A DNA stretch of 64,000 bases. Origin: Herbidospora yilanensis (GTDB lineage Bacteria > Actinomycetota > Actinomycetes > Streptosporangiales > Streptosporangiaceae). The notes beneath the pieces are model-generated. The model saw nothing but the letters and a program-made list of their open reading frames with translations. It was not told where the DNA came from and did no database searches. Both the position numbers and the translations under genes were made by a program. The DNA lies in NCBI RefSeq assembly GCF_001570565.1, contig NZ_BBXE01000021.1, positions 186,001 to 250,000 of the forward strand, written 5' to 3'. Positions 25,539 to 38,026 of this stretch are shown piece after piece; within the stretch, counting starts at the first letter, position 1; every line of letters begins with the position of its first letter.

Positions 25539-26033
25539 GTGAAGCGCCTGACCCGGCTCGTCCGCGACGAGAACCTCGACCTCTACCTACTCGGGCTGGT
25601 CGCGCTGGCGTTCACCCTCCTCGGTGTCGTCGGGCTGGCCGAGACCTCGGTGCTGATCTCGGCGACCCTGGCGCTGCTCGCGATGATGGTCGACCCCGAC
25701 GACGAGCCGGTCATCGCGGCGGCAGCCCTGATCGGCTACAGCGGCTCCGATCCCGCGCTGCTGGCCGGGCGCATCCGGGGCGTCCTGGCCGAACTCGACC
25801 ATCTGCGCTCGCTCACCGGGGGGAACCTGGAGATCCGGCTGACCCGCCACGTCCCCACGGTGGGCCTGCAGGTCATCGACGGCGGGTACGTCTGCGCGCA
25901 GCGCTTCGAATACCGTCCCCCGGCCGAGAGCGGGCCGATCCTGGCGCTGGAGCCACGCGACGGCCTCTGGTTCCACCGCTTCGCGGCCGAGGCCGAACGG
26001 ATGTGGGACGACGGGGTCCCCTGGCCCGGATAG
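25539..26033 (+). CDS. Small membrane-anchored hypothetical protein
   Basis: A 164-aa protein starting at GTG. Two hydrophobic segments occupy about residues 15-52 (LYLLGLVALAFTLLGVVGL and SVLISATLALLAMMV). A soluble C-terminal domain follows with a conserved-looking YVCAQRFEYRPP and ending WDDGVPWPG. It lies 18 bp after the SpoIIE-type phosphatase and is probably in the same operon. I do not recognise the family. A role in signalling would be inference from position only. Confidence 0.65.
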   Translation: MKRLTRLVRDENLDLYLLGLVALAFTLLGVVGLAETSVLISATLALLAMMVDPDDEPVIAAAALIGYSGSDPALLAGRIRGVLAELDHLRSLTGGNLEIRLTRHVPTVGLQVIDGGYVCAQRFEYRPPAESGPILALEPRDGLWFHRFAAEAERMWDDGVPWPG

Positions 26034-26186
26034 TCAGGGCAAGGTCCTGCTTACCCAGGGCACCCGCCTCGTGACCGTGGACGCCGATGGTGTATGGGTT
26101 CTGCGACGAAACTGGTACTGATTCCCCACTCGATCTGAGTACGAAAACGGTGCTGGGGAGCGCGCCGATGGAAGATCCTTTAGGGC

Positions 26187-26921
26187 ATGAAATGGTGGAT
26201 TTTCCTGGTTTCTCTGACTTTCGCGATATTCGCCGCCTGGTTGACCTTCTCGACCGGCGTGGCCCCCAGCACCGTCCTGGCGATCGGCGTCGGCGCGGTC
26301 AGCCTGATCTGGTTGCTGATCCTGCTGACCGTGCCGTGGAACCTGTACTTCTCGGCCCGCCGGGTCGTCCACGAGACCAGGTTGTCGCGGGAGCGCGGCA
26401 TCGAGGTGCCGCAGGCCCGTGAGGACGAGGCCCGGGGCATCGCCAAGCGCATGTTGCGGCTGGCGGTGCTCGGGCATGTGGTCTCGGCGGCGGTGATCGC
26501 GGTGGTCACGTACTTCTCCGGGGAGTACGTCGGCTACTACTTCTCCGGCTTCTACCTGCTGGCGACCCTGTTCCGGCCCACCGGCGCCTACCTGACCCAC
26601 CTGAAGGACCGGGTCGGCACGCTGATGGAGGAGCTGCACTACCCGCGCCAGGACGTGGCGACGCTGCGCAACGACGTCAAGGACCTGGTCGAGGCCCGGA
26701 CCACGCTGGAGGCCTCGATCGAGACGCTGACCGAGGAGCTGCGGCAGGTGCGCAACGAGCTCGCGGCGGCCCGGTCGGTCCTGGAGGACGCCGACCACGA
26801 CCTGAACCGGCGGATCACGACGATGACCAGGAAGTTCGACGAGACCGTCGACGGGCTGAGCGACAACCAGGAGCTGATCACCGGCCTGAAGGCCTTCCTC
26901 CGCCTGGTGCGCGCCGGCTGA
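26187..26921 (+). CDS. Membrane protein with C-terminal coiled coil
   Basis: A 244-aa protein. Two N-terminal helices (about 4-24 and 31-51) and two central ones (about 92-110 and 112-130) are followed by a long coiled coil (about 140-240) with heptad leucines and charged residues (LRNDVKDLVEARTTLEASI). The ATG is at 26187. The layout resembles a membrane-anchored scaffold or signalling protein. The family is not recognised and no partner is evident. Confidence 0.7.
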   Translation: MKWWIFLVSLTFAIFAAWLTFSTGVAPSTVLAIGVGAVSLIWLLILLTVPWNLYFSARRVVHETRLSRERGIEVPQAREDEARGIAKRMLRLAVLGHVVSAAVIAVVTYFSGEYVGYYFSGFYLLATLFRPTGAYLTHLKDRVGTLMEELHYPRQDVATLRNDVKDLVEARTTLEASIETLTEELRQVRNELAAARSVLEDADHDLNRRITTMTRKFDETVDGLSDNQELITGLKAFLRLVRAG

Positions 26922-26946
26922 CGGCCGGCATGGGTGGGCGGGGGCC

Positions 26947-27231
26947 GACATCGGCGAAGAGCTCCGGCGGGCCGCCGGGAGTCATCCTGACCAGACGGCC
27001 GTCGACGGCCTGGTCGGCGTCATCGCCCCGCCCGGCCGGACCGAGGCGCTGGAAGGGAGCGGCGCGATCGTCGTCGCCGCTCCCGACGCCCGGGGGCTGG
27101 AGTTCGACACCGTGCTCGTCGTCGACCCCGCCGCCGTCGAGGCCTACCGCGAGTCGGGCCCCAGGGATCTGTACGTCGCCCTCACCCGCGCCACCCGGCA
27201 ACTGATCGTCGTCACGCCGGCCGCAGGCTGA
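26947..27231 (+). pseudogene. C-terminal remnant of a UvrD/HelR-like DNA helicase
   Basis: A frame from about 26947 to the TGA at 27229-27231 encodes about 94 residues with clear superfamily 1 helicase motifs: RGLEFDTVLVVDP (motif V region) and DLYVALTRATRQLIVV (motif VI). No start codon precedes it, and the ATPase core and motifs I-IV are absent. It looks like the tail of a lost helicase of the type that includes HelD/HelR. Its 3' end overlaps the convergent ferredoxin gene by about 20 bp. Confidence 0.75.
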
Positions 27232-27415
27232 TCGCCTCGCGCGGGCAACACTCCGCCACCTCCTCCGCCAGGGTGATGTCGTCCGGATCGGTCAGCTCCC
27301 CCGTGGTCACGGCGGCGACGTGGTCGGCCCCGAGGGTGAACAACCGCGGCGCGGTCGCCGAGCAGAGCCCCGTGCCGAAGCACAACGCCCGGTCGACCTC
27401 CAGACGCCGGCCCAT
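27212..27415 (-). CDS. 3Fe-4S type ferredoxin (P450 partner)
   Basis: A 67-aa protein with Cys12 and Cys18 in CFGTGLCS and a C-terminal AECCPREAI, the pattern of single-cluster ferredoxins that serve actinomycete P450s. The ATG begins at the last base of the P450 stop (TGATG), so the two are translated together. It would pass electrons to the P450 from a reductase not present here. Confidence 0.88.
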   Translation of the reverse strand: MGRRLEVDRALCFGTGLCSATAPRLFTLGADHVAAVTTGELTDPDDITLAEEVAECCPREAISLRPA

Positions 27416-28626
27416 CAGAGGATCACCGGCAGCGCGCGGTAGTCGTTCAGCGCCCAGACCTCGTGGCGGCGCACCTCGTCACGCGGGATCGCCAGCCGCA
27501 GGCCCGGGAACCGCCCGATGAGCGTGGCCAGGGTCATCTCACTGATCAGCCGGGCCGCGGCCGCGCCGAGGCAGTTGTGGATGCCGTGGCCGAGCCCGAG
27601 ATGCCGCACACCGGTCCGGGTGAGGTCGAGCCGGTGGGGGTCGTCGAAGACGCCGGGGTCGCGGTTGGCCGCCGCGACCATGACCATGACCGGCTCCCCC
27701 GCGGCGATGACCTGGTCGCGGATCCGGACGTCCTCGGTCGGGAACCGCCAGGGCGTCGAGGCGACCGGCGACTCGTAGCGGAGCAGCTCCTCGACGCCCG
27801 TTCCGGCCAGGATCGCCGGGTCGTCGACGACCAGTTTGAGCTGGCCGGGATGGTCGAGCAAAGCGAGCATCGCGTTGGTGAGGAACATCTTGGTCGTGCC
27901 GACCCCCGCGATGATCATGATGATGACCATCGCGTCGAGCTCGTCCTGGGTGATCCGCCCCTCCTCGTCGGCGGCCCGGATGAAGGCGGAGGTGAGATCG
28001 TCGCCCGGCTCGGCCCGCTTCAACGCGACGAGGTCACGCCCGTAGGCGATGATGCGCTCCCGCGCGCCGGGGATGCGCGGGAAGTCGGCCGGGTCGGTCG
28101 AGATGAGCAGATCGACGTCGCCCGCGAGCTGCTCCCGGCGCTCCAGCGTGAACCCGAGCCGCGTCGAGATCACCTGGGAGGGGATCAGCGCCGCGAACTC
28201 CGCGACCAGATCCCTTTCCTGGCCCGCCGCCCAATCTTTCATGGTCTCGTCGACGATCCGCCGGACGTCCTCCCGCCACCGGTCGACGCTGCGCGGCGTG
28301 AACGCGCTCATGGCGCACCGGCGCACTTTGGTGTGCTGGGGCGGGTCGAGCCCGGGAATGGTCTGGGAGAGAACCGTGCCCGCGCTCACGGAGAGCCCGG
28401 ACGCCTGGAATTCGGCGCTGCCGCGCCACTCGGCCGTGCTGAAACGGGTGTCGCCGAGGATCGCCATCGCGTCGTCATACCTGGTCACGACCCACATGGG
28501 CACGTTTCCGACGGGGAAGACGTATCGGTGGACGGGGGAGTTCGCCCGCAACCAGTCGAGCACCGAATAAGGGTCACGGAAATAGTCGGGACTGAACAAC
28601 TCGAATGGGACGACCGTATTCGACAT
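27415..28626 (-). CDS. Cytochrome P450
   Basis: A 403-aa soluble bacterial P450. The I-helix motif is AGVGTT (240-245), the ExxR motif is ELLR (280-283), and the heme loop LGLGHGIHNCLG holds the ligand Cys352. Leucine replaces the usual phenylalanine at the start of this loop. Class I systems of this type need a ferredoxin, which is the next overlapping gene. It lies 845 bp downstream of the polyketide synthase, with one opposite-strand gene between. A role in hydroxylating the polyketide product is inference. Confidence 0.92.
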   Translation of the reverse strand: MSNTVVPFELFSPDYFRDPYSVLDWLRANSPVHRYVFPVGNVPMWVVTRYDDAMAILGDTRFSTAEWRGSAEFQASGLSVSAGTVLSQTIPGLDPPQHTKVRRCAMSAFTPRSVDRWREDVRRIVDETMKDWAAGQERDLVAEFAALIPSQVISTRLGFTLERREQLAGDVDLLISTDPADFPRIPGARERIIAYGRDLVALKRAEPGDDLTSAFIRAADEEGRITQDELDAMVIIMIIAGVGTTKMFLTNAMLALLDHPGQLKLVVDDPAILAGTGVEELLRYESPVASTPWRFPTEDVRIRDQVIAAGEPVMVMVAAANRDPGVFDDPHRLDLTRTGVRHLGLGHGIHNCLGAAAARLISEMTLATLIGRFPGLRLAIPRDEVRRHEVWALNDYRALPVIL

Positions 28627-28789
28627 GCGGTTTCCTTTACGTTGATCAGGTCGCCCGCATCGTACATTCGAAATTTCGCCCCGAGAACTCAGCGGACCGA
28701 GAACTGAAAACAGCCGAACACGACCGCCCTGACGTGCACGACCGCGACCCCGTCTCCGGATCTCCCTTTCGCCCTCCTACGCTGGCCCG

Positions 28790-29362
28790 GTGACGTGGAC
28801 GTGCGTGCTCGACTCCTGGCCGGAACTCACCGCGACCTGGCGGGCGAACCGGCCGGAGTGCCTGCCGGTCGCCTATGAGCTCAAGTGGGCGTGCCGCCCG
28901 CGATGGGTCCGTTTCCACAGCCCGCCCGAATCCAAGCGCTACCCGGACACAGAGGACGAGTACGCCATCCTGCTCAACCGGCACGAGACCGTGTTGTCGG
29001 AGCTGTTCGGCGACCAGGACGTCTACGTGATCACCACCGCCTTCACGGACGAACCCTCGTTCGGCGAACCCCTGCGCCATCCCGAGCCGGTCGCCCTGAA
29101 CCCCGGGGCGCGACTGTGGATGACGGTCACCGACGACGCCCCCGACGAGGAGTTCCCCTCGTACTCCCATCTGCTGGTGACCCGGCGGACCCGGCGTCCG
29201 GGTTCCCTCGACGCCCTGCTCAGGGCCGTGGCCGACGACGGCATCGGCAACGTCATGATCACCGACCTGGACATGCGGCGCGTGTTCCACCCCTACGACG
29301 GCGGCGCCGACCGCATCCTGGAGGACTCCGCGACGAGGGCCGGCCTCAAGGCCTGTAGATGA
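28790..29362 (+). CDS. DUF3885 domain-containing protein
   Basis: A 190-aa protein starting at GTG. The motifs FDDG-like FHPYDGGADRILEDS near the C-terminus and LLVTRRTRRPGSLDALLRAV match DUF3885, a family of small soluble proteins of unknown role often near toxin-immunity loci in other bacteria. It lies on the opposite strand between the P450 and the polyketide synthase and is convergent with the synthase. Confidence 0.75.
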   Translation: MTWTCVLDSWPELTATWRANRPECLPVAYELKWACRPRWVRFHSPPESKRYPDTEDEYAILLNRHETVLSELFGDQDVYVITTAFTDEPSFGEPLRHPEPVALNPGARLWMTVTDDAPDEEFPSYSHLLVTRRTRRPGSLDALLRAVADDGIGNVMITDLDMRRVFHPYDGGADRILEDSATRAGLKACR

Positions 29363-29435
29363 CCCGGCCACTGGCGGCCACCCTCGGCGAACCGTTCCCG
29401 GGCAGGTCGGAGAAGGAGCTCACGCTCAAGTGACG

Positions 29436-29462
29436 GGCCCGGAGGGATCGAACCCCCGGGCC
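29436..29462. terminator. Hairpin between convergent DUF3885 and polyketide synthase genes
   Basis: Stem GGCCCGG / CCGGGCC (29436-29442 and 29456-29462). No T-run follows, so it may be a weak or bidirectional terminator. The loop reads like a tRNA T-arm but no cloverleaf can be built. Confidence 0.45.
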
Positions 29463-29470
29463 GCCGCTTC

Positions 29471-33247
<3,777 letters not shown>

Positions 33248-33267
33248 CTGCGTTGGTTCCCTTCGGT

Positions 33268-34311
33268 TCAGACCCACGGAGGATTGTCAACGATCTTGAT
33301 CACGGCGCTGGAGACGGTCACTCCCGGCCCGGTCCCGAGCATCAGCAGGTGGTCGCCGGGAGCCAACTGGCCGGTCAGCAGCAGGTGGTCGAGGGACAGA
33401 ACCTGGTCGCTGGCCCCGCAGTGGCCGATGGTGCGGCCGTAGTCCCAGGTCGAGCGGGACATGGGCAGGTCCAGCATGGTCATGCAGCGCTGTTCGACGA
33501 TCTCTTCCGAGTAGTTCATGAACGCCACCCGGGTGAGGTCGGCGGGTTTGATCCCGCTCTCGTCCAGGGCACGCTCGACGACCTCCATCAGCGCCCGCTG
33601 GATCTTGAACAGCGCCGCGGTGGCCTCGCCCTTGGACATGACCTGCTGGCGGAACTGCTCGTTCCTGGCCGCGAAGCTCATCTTGCGGCCGACCGTGACG
33701 CCCGGCGGGAACAAGGGCTCGCTGCCCCGGTGCAGTTCCTCGGCCTCGGTCACCGTCGTCGTGCAGACCGACGTCAACCGGGCGAAGCCGGGCTCCCTGG
33801 TGAGCACGAGCGCGCTGGCGGCGTCGCCGCCGATGTAGCCGGGGCCCATCCGCCACCGGTCCATCAGCGGGGTGCCGTAGTTGTCGGCGGCGACCAGCAG
33901 GGCGGCCCGCCGGCCCGGCACGGCGGCCAGGTGGCCGGCCGCGAGTTCCAGGGCGAGGAACATCCCGTTGCAGCCCTGCCGGATCTCGGTGGCCAGCACG
34001 TCGCCGCCGACGAGCTGACGCTGCAGGTAGGAGTGCGGGGGCCAGCCGTCGGGTCCCTGGTGCCAGGAGGAGGCGTACAGGAGGAGGCCGACGTCGGCGG
34101 GCGCGCGCCCGCTGCGCTTCAGCGCGCTGCGGGCCGCGTGCAGGGCCATTTCGGGCGCCGGTACGTCGCCCGCCACCACCGCCCCGGCCAGGTTGTGCAA
34201 CTCGGCCTCTTCGGCCGGGTACCACCCCTTGGCCACGGCCTTCTCGACGCTGACGACGGTCCGGGGGACGAAGGCGCCCACCCCGCCGAGGTACGTGTCC
34301 GCGTAGCGCAT
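33268..34311 (-). CDS. KASIII-like acyltransferase B (noncanonical active site)
   Basis: A 347-aa thiolase-fold protein. The nucleophile is Cys114 in EIRQGCNGM. The position of the KASIII catalytic histidine is Asn266 (AFMNYS), unlike its paralogue, while GHCGASDQ keeps His297 and Asp302. Proteins like ChlB3, ChlB6, CerJ and PtmR use this fold to move aryl or acyl groups from carrier proteins to ACPs or to hydroxyls of sugars. The ATG overlaps the ACP stop. It is in one operon with the ACP and the synthase. Which step it performs cannot be read from the sequence. Confidence 0.85.
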   Translation of the reverse strand: MRYADTYLGGVGAFVPRTVVSVEKAVAKGWYPAEEAELHNLAGAVVAGDVPAPEMALHAARSALKRSGRAPADVGLLLYASSWHQGPDGWPPHSYLQRQLVGGDVLATEIRQGCNGMFLALELAAGHLAAVPGRRAALLVAADNYGTPLMDRWRMGPGYIGGDAASALVLTREPGFARLTSVCTTTVTEAEELHRGSEPLFPPGVTVGRKMSFAARNEQFRQQVMSKGEATAALFKIQRALMEVVERALDESGIKPADLTRVAFMNYSEEIVEQRCMTMLDLPMSRSTWDYGRTIGHCGASDQVLSLDHLLLTGQLAPGDHLLMLGTGPGVTVSSAVIKIVDNPPWV

Positions 34312-34562
34312 CAGACGGTTTCGAGCTCTCTGACCATGGCCGCGATGGTCACGACGTCCTGGAAGTTCTCGGAGTCGAGCTTGGCGGCGGGGATCGGGAC
34401 CCCGACGTCCTTGCGGAGGAAGTTCAGCAGCCGCGCGGTGCGCAGCGAGTCGAGCAGGCCCGACGTGAGGAGCGGGGTCGTCTCGTCGACGACGATGTCG
34501 TCGCCGTCCTGGACGAGGTTCTCCTGGATGAAGTCGACCAGTCTCCGGTTGAGGTCGGTCAT
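34311..34562 (-). CDS. Discrete acyl carrier protein
   Basis: An 83-aa acidic four-helix protein with the phosphopantetheine site Ser39 in SGLLDSLRT. The start overlaps the stop of KASIII-like gene A and its stop overlaps the start of gene B, so all three are co-translated. In chlorothricin biosynthesis an equivalent free ACP (ChlB2) receives the aromatic acid from the synthase and presents it to tailoring enzymes. The same role is inferred here. Confidence 0.88.
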   Translation of the reverse strand: MTDLNRRLVDFIQENLVQDGDDIVVDETTPLLTSGLLDSLRTARLLNFLRKDVGVPIPAAKLDSENFQDVVTIAAMVRELETV

Positions 34563-35596
34563 GCGCGCGGCCCTTCCTTGATGACCTTGAACACCGCGGC
34601 GGCGCAGGACGTCCCGGAGCCGAACCCGACCATGAGCAGATGGTCGCCGGCCACGAGACCGCCGGTCGCGAGCAGGTGCTCGAAGGCGATGAACTGGTCG
34701 ACCGCGCCGCAGTGGCCCACGCGCCGGCCGTAGTCCCAGGTCGTCTGGTCCTCGTCGATGCCGAGCCAGGACATCTGGCCGTCGAGGTCCTCGCGGCGGC
34801 CGTGCGGCAGCGCCACCTTCGTGATGTCCGACAGTCCGATGCCGGCTTCGTCGAGGGTCTGCTCGACCTGCTGCATCATCGTCTTCTGGATCGTCAGGTG
34901 GATGCCGGTCCCCTGCTTCTTGAGCAGCCGCTGGCGGAACTCCTCGTGCCGGTCGCCGAAGCTCAGGCCGACGCCGACGGTGGCGTCCGGGGGGAAGAGG
35001 GGGTAGGCGCCGTCGTTGACCGCGTCGGCCTCCGGGATCACGGTCGCGTTCACCGACAGGAGCTGGGCCATGCCGTGGTCCTTGCCGAGGAGGAGCGCCG
35101 CGGCGGCGTCGCCGATCAGCGCGCCGGGGGTCATCCGCCAGCGGTCCACCAGCGGGGTGCCGTGGTTGTCGGAGGAGACGACCATCGCCGTCTGCCGTTC
35201 CGGCAGGGCCATCAGGTAGCTCGCCGCGAGCTCCAGCGAGCTGATCATCCCGACGCAGCCGCTGCGGATCTCGAACGCGGGCACCGGCCCGCCGAGGAGG
35301 TGCTTCTGCAGGTAGTGCTGGGGCTGCCAGCCGTTCGGGCCCTGGTGCCACACCGACGGGTAGAGCAGCAGGTCGAGTTCCTTCGGGGACGACTCGCCCC
35401 AGCGCTCGTAGGCGTCCACGACCGCGAGCCGCGCCATTTCGGGCGCCGGCATGTCACCGGCCACCGCCGCGCCGATCTGCCGGAACTTCTCGGCCTCCTC
35501 GGCCGGATACCAGCCTTCGTGGACCGCGTGCTCGACGCTCACGCTCTCCGGCACGTAGACACCGAGACTCCTGACGAACATGTTGGGTGTACGCAC
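34559..35596 (-). CDS. KASIII-like acyltransferase A
   Basis: A 345-aa thiolase-fold protein with Cys114 (EIRSGCVGM), His265 (ALPHG) and Asp300 in GHCGAVDQ. The Cys-His pair of KASIII is kept, and the usual catalytic Asn position reads GH..AxD, as I recall for acyl-transferring relatives. It shares clear similarity with gene B along its whole length (common WHQGPxGW and DRWRM segments), so the two are paralogues. It is the first gene of the operon. It may load the aromatic acid from the synthase onto the ACP or transfer it onward. Confidence 0.87.
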   Translation of the reverse strand: MRTPNMFVRSLGVYVPESVSVEHAVHEGWYPAEEAEKFRQIGAAVAGDMPAPEMARLAVVDAYERWGESSPKELDLLLYPSVWHQGPNGWQPQHYLQKHLLGGPVPAFEIRSGCVGMISSLELAASYLMALPERQTAMVVSSDNHGTPLVDRWRMTPGALIGDAAAALLLGKDHGMAQLLSVNATVIPEADAVNDGAYPLFPPDATVGVGLSFGDRHEEFRQRLLKKQGTGIHLTIQKTMMQQVEQTLDEAGIGLSDITKVALPHGRREDLDGQMSWLGIDEDQTTWDYGRRVGHCGAVDQFIAFEHLLATGGLVAGDHLLMVGFGSGTSCAAAVFKVIKEGPRA

Positions 35597-35884
35597 ACGT
35601 CCCCTAACTCATGAAAGGAAGCGTCCGAATTAATCGCGGGCCCGGGATATCACGCACCTCGGCCGTTCAGCGAAAAAGGCGGGAAATGGGCCGGCGGGCC
35701 GCCAGGGCAACACTAGGGGCGCGCCCTCGGATAAATCAATGATTCTGGTCGGCGACATTCCGTTAGCTGAACCCGACAGTACGTGTTGAGTTTCGGAAAT
35801 GCGTCCGCGACTTCACGACGTGGTTTTTCCGAAATCAAAGGGCGCCGGGCCGTCGCCATTCGGGTCGGGCCCGGCGGGATCGTC
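35597..35884. other. Promoter region of the polyketide operon
   Basis: About 290 bp, AT-richer around 35730-35770. It should hold the promoter for the KASIII-ACP-synthase operon and the terminator of the CBM2 esterase. No specific box or good hairpin was identified. Confidence 0.4.
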
Positions 35885-37204
35885 TCAGGGCACTCGCGTG
35901 CAGACGATGTTGTTCATCTTGAACTGGGCGGGAATGGCGTTCGTGCCGGTCGCGGTGGCCGCGAAGCCGAAGCTCTGGCTGTTGTTGTTGGGGCCGATGT
36001 AGGCGTTGTGGCCGGCGTCGCGGGCCGTCACCTGGTTGCCGACCTGGGTCACCGTGGCGTTCCAGGCGCTCGTGATCTGCTGGTTGCCCGACCAGGTCCA
36101 CGTCACGGTCCAGCCCTGGACGGGGCTCGCACCGGTGTTCTTGACCACCACGCTGCCGTTGAAGGCGCCGTTCCAGGCGCCGGTGGAGTAGGTCACCTCG
36201 CAGGCGTTGCCCAGCTTGAGCCCGCTGCGCAGCCACGTCGTGAAGTTGGGCCAGCTCGGGTTCAGCGTGCCGGTGCTGACGGTCTCGCCGCAGTTCGCGG
36301 TGGTGCGGACGGTCTCGTTGCCGTACTGGGCGGGGTCCATGATCTGGACCATCATGTGGTCGGCCGCCGGGACCGAGACGAACGTGGCGTTGCCGCACTG
36401 CGCCTTGATCCGGTTGAAGAGCAGCACGCTCTGGCCGTGCGGCACCAGGAAGTCGGCCTGGCCGTGCAGGAACAGCAGCGGCGGATCGTTGGCGTCGACG
36501 TAGGTCATCGGGTTGGCGGCGGCCACCGCGGCCGGGCAGGTCTGGATCGGGCAGCCGACCAGCAGCGACTCCGGCGAGGCGGGCGAGTCGTGGTCGAGCC
36601 CGCCGGTCGGCAGGTTCTGCGCGTTCATCTGCAGGAAGTCGGTCGGCGAGTAGAAGGCCAGGCCTGTGCTCACCGCGCTGGAGACGCCGGTCGTGCCGAG
36701 CGTGCCCTCCAGCGCCGCCACGCCGCCCGAGAAGACGGCCATCTGCGTCAGCCAGGCGCCCGAGGAGTCGCCAGCCATCGCGAAGCGGTTGGGGTCGAGC
36801 TGGTAGGTGGCGGCGTTGGCGCGCAACCAGCGGATGGCCGCCTTGATGTCGTGCACCTGCGCCGGGAAGATCGCCTGGGCGCTCGACCGGACGTTGACAC
36901 CGGCCACCGCGAAGCCCAGCGGGTTGAAGATCGCCGCGATGTCGGCCGCCCCGGGCTTACTGTCGTCGCTGGTCCACGCCGAGCCGCTGTGCCAGATGAT
37001 CAGCGGCCGGGGCGTGATCCCGGTGGACGGAAGGTGAAGGTCCAGCAGGTGCCCCCTGCTACCGGCCGGCTGTGCGGGCGCGTAGGCGATGTCGGAGATC
37101 ACCTGCGCGTGAGCCGGCGGCGCGAGGGCCACCGACACGCCAAGGACGGCCAGCATGGTCATCACCATGCCGGCGACCGTGGCCATATGTATTCGAGCTT
37201 GCAT
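35885..37204 (-). CDS. Secreted alpha/beta hydrolase (carbohydrate esterase-like) with CBM2
   Basis: A 439-aa exported protein. The signal peptide (about 1-33) ends at AHA. The hydrolase domain (about 36-330) has the nucleophile elbow AGDSSGAW and acid/base regions HGQADFLVPHG and AADHMMV, as in BD-FAE or LIP-like esterases. The last about 100 residues are a CBM2 module (CEVTYSTGAWNGAFNGSV and a final Cys). CBM2 binds cellulose or xylan, so a plant-polymer deacetylase or feruloyl esterase is likely. The ATG at 37204 gives the signal peptide. A TGAAACTTTCA box lies 343 bp upstream. Confidence 0.88.
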   Translation of the reverse strand: MQARIHMATVAGMVMTMLAVLGVSVALAPPAHAQVISDIAYAPAQPAGSRGHLLDLHLPSTGITPRPLIIWHSGSAWTSDDSKPGAADIAAIFNPLGFAVAGVNVRSSAQAIFPAQVHDIKAAIRWLRANAATYQLDPNRFAMAGDSSGAWLTQMAVFSGGVAALEGTLGTTGVSSAVSTGLAFYSPTDFLQMNAQNLPTGGLDHDSPASPESLLVGCPIQTCPAAVAAANPMTYVDANDPPLLFLHGQADFLVPHGQSVLLFNRIKAQCGNATFVSVPAADHMMVQIMDPAQYGNETVRTTANCGETVSTGTLNPSWPNFTTWLRSGLKLGNACEVTYSTGAWNGAFNGSVVVKNTGASPVQGWTVTWTWSGNQQITSAWNATVTQVGNQVTARDAGHNAYIGPNNNSQSFGFAATATGTNAIPAQFKMNNIVCTRVP

Positions 37205-37540
37205 AGTGCGACTCCGGTCGGTCGGATGATCGCCGCTCCCCCGGCAGCGACGTCCTGCACGAGTGTCGCGGCTTCCATCGATATGGGCGGGGAGACGATA
37301 TGACACATAAGTCGCGATGGTCAAAACTTTCTTAACCCGTTTTTCATAGCGGCATGAACCGGACCATACGCATCGACACGGCGCGAAGACGTACAGATCA
37401 TGCATGCGCTGCACGGCCCGTCGGATACGCACCTGCGAGGCCCTTCAAGGCCGCCGTGTACGGAATTGGACAGCCCCCGGAAAGTAATATCTGTTTCACC
37501 GAACGTGAATGCGCGCGAACAAACGCCACTTCAACGCCCC
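37205..37540. other. Upstream region of the CBM2 esterase
   Basis: AT-rich relative to the genome. AAAACTTTC at about 37324-37332 is a degenerate half of the palindrome found at 37547-37557. No gene is supported, although an open frame crosses from 37354. Confidence 0.35.
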
Positions 37541-37559
37541 CGCCGATGAAACTTTCACG
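37541..37559. promoter_or_regulatory. Palindromic operator-like box TGAAACTTTCA (copy 2)
   Basis: An exact 19-base copy of 21015-21033, with the 11-bp palindrome at 37547-37557. It sits between the divergent CBM2 esterase and a small secreted protein gene and could control either. Confidence 0.5.
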
Positions 37560-37654
37560 GCGGCGGCCGCCCCGATTCAATCGTGACAATTCTCCCTAAC
37601 GCGGGGTGAGTGATAATGTCCGCCGTCATGATCTCCACAGTCACAGGAGGACGA

Positions 37655-37876
37655 ATGCGAAAGGCACGCGCTGTTCTCGTCTCGGCCGTCGTGGTTCTCG
37701 GAGCGTCCGTGCTGATCGGCTCCACCCCGGCCCACGCCGCCGACCGGTTGTCCGGCGTCTTCAGGACGTCGGCCGAGTGCGAGCGGATCGGCGCCCACGG
37801 CATCGCCCAGGGCTGGTGGGACGACTACTCGTGCGTGTGGGAGGGCCGCTACCGCTACTACTTCCTCTACGCGTGA
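37655..37876 (+). CDS. Small secreted protein
   Basis: A 73-aa precursor. The signal peptide (residues 1-28) ends at AHA. The mature chain has about 45 residues with two cysteines (AECERIG and YSCVWEG), ending in an aromatic cluster (RYRYYFLYA). A strong ribosome site CAGGAGG lies 5 bp from the ATG. The two cysteines could form a disulfide. I do not recognise a family. Divergent from the CBM2 esterase. Confidence 0.7.
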   Translation: MRKARAVLVSAVVVLGASVLIGSTPAHAADRLSGVFRTSAECERIGAHGIAQGWWDDYSCVWEGRYRYYFLYA

Positions 37877-38026
37877 CCCGTCACGACGACCGGTAGCGGC
37901 GGTGCCGGGAAGGGCACCGCCGTCATCTGAACGGCGGAAGCCGGGTCCCCCTCCAGGCGGACGACGTCCGTTCAGCATGATCCCTAGGTTTCGTCGCGTC
38001 CACGTCGCGCGTTCCGAAGGGCCATC

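Noticed and set aside
29430-29470. tRNA gene suggested by GGGTTCGATCCC-like text on the minus strand
   Set aside because: No anticodon arm or D-arm fits; the segment is better explained as a hairpin between convergent genes.
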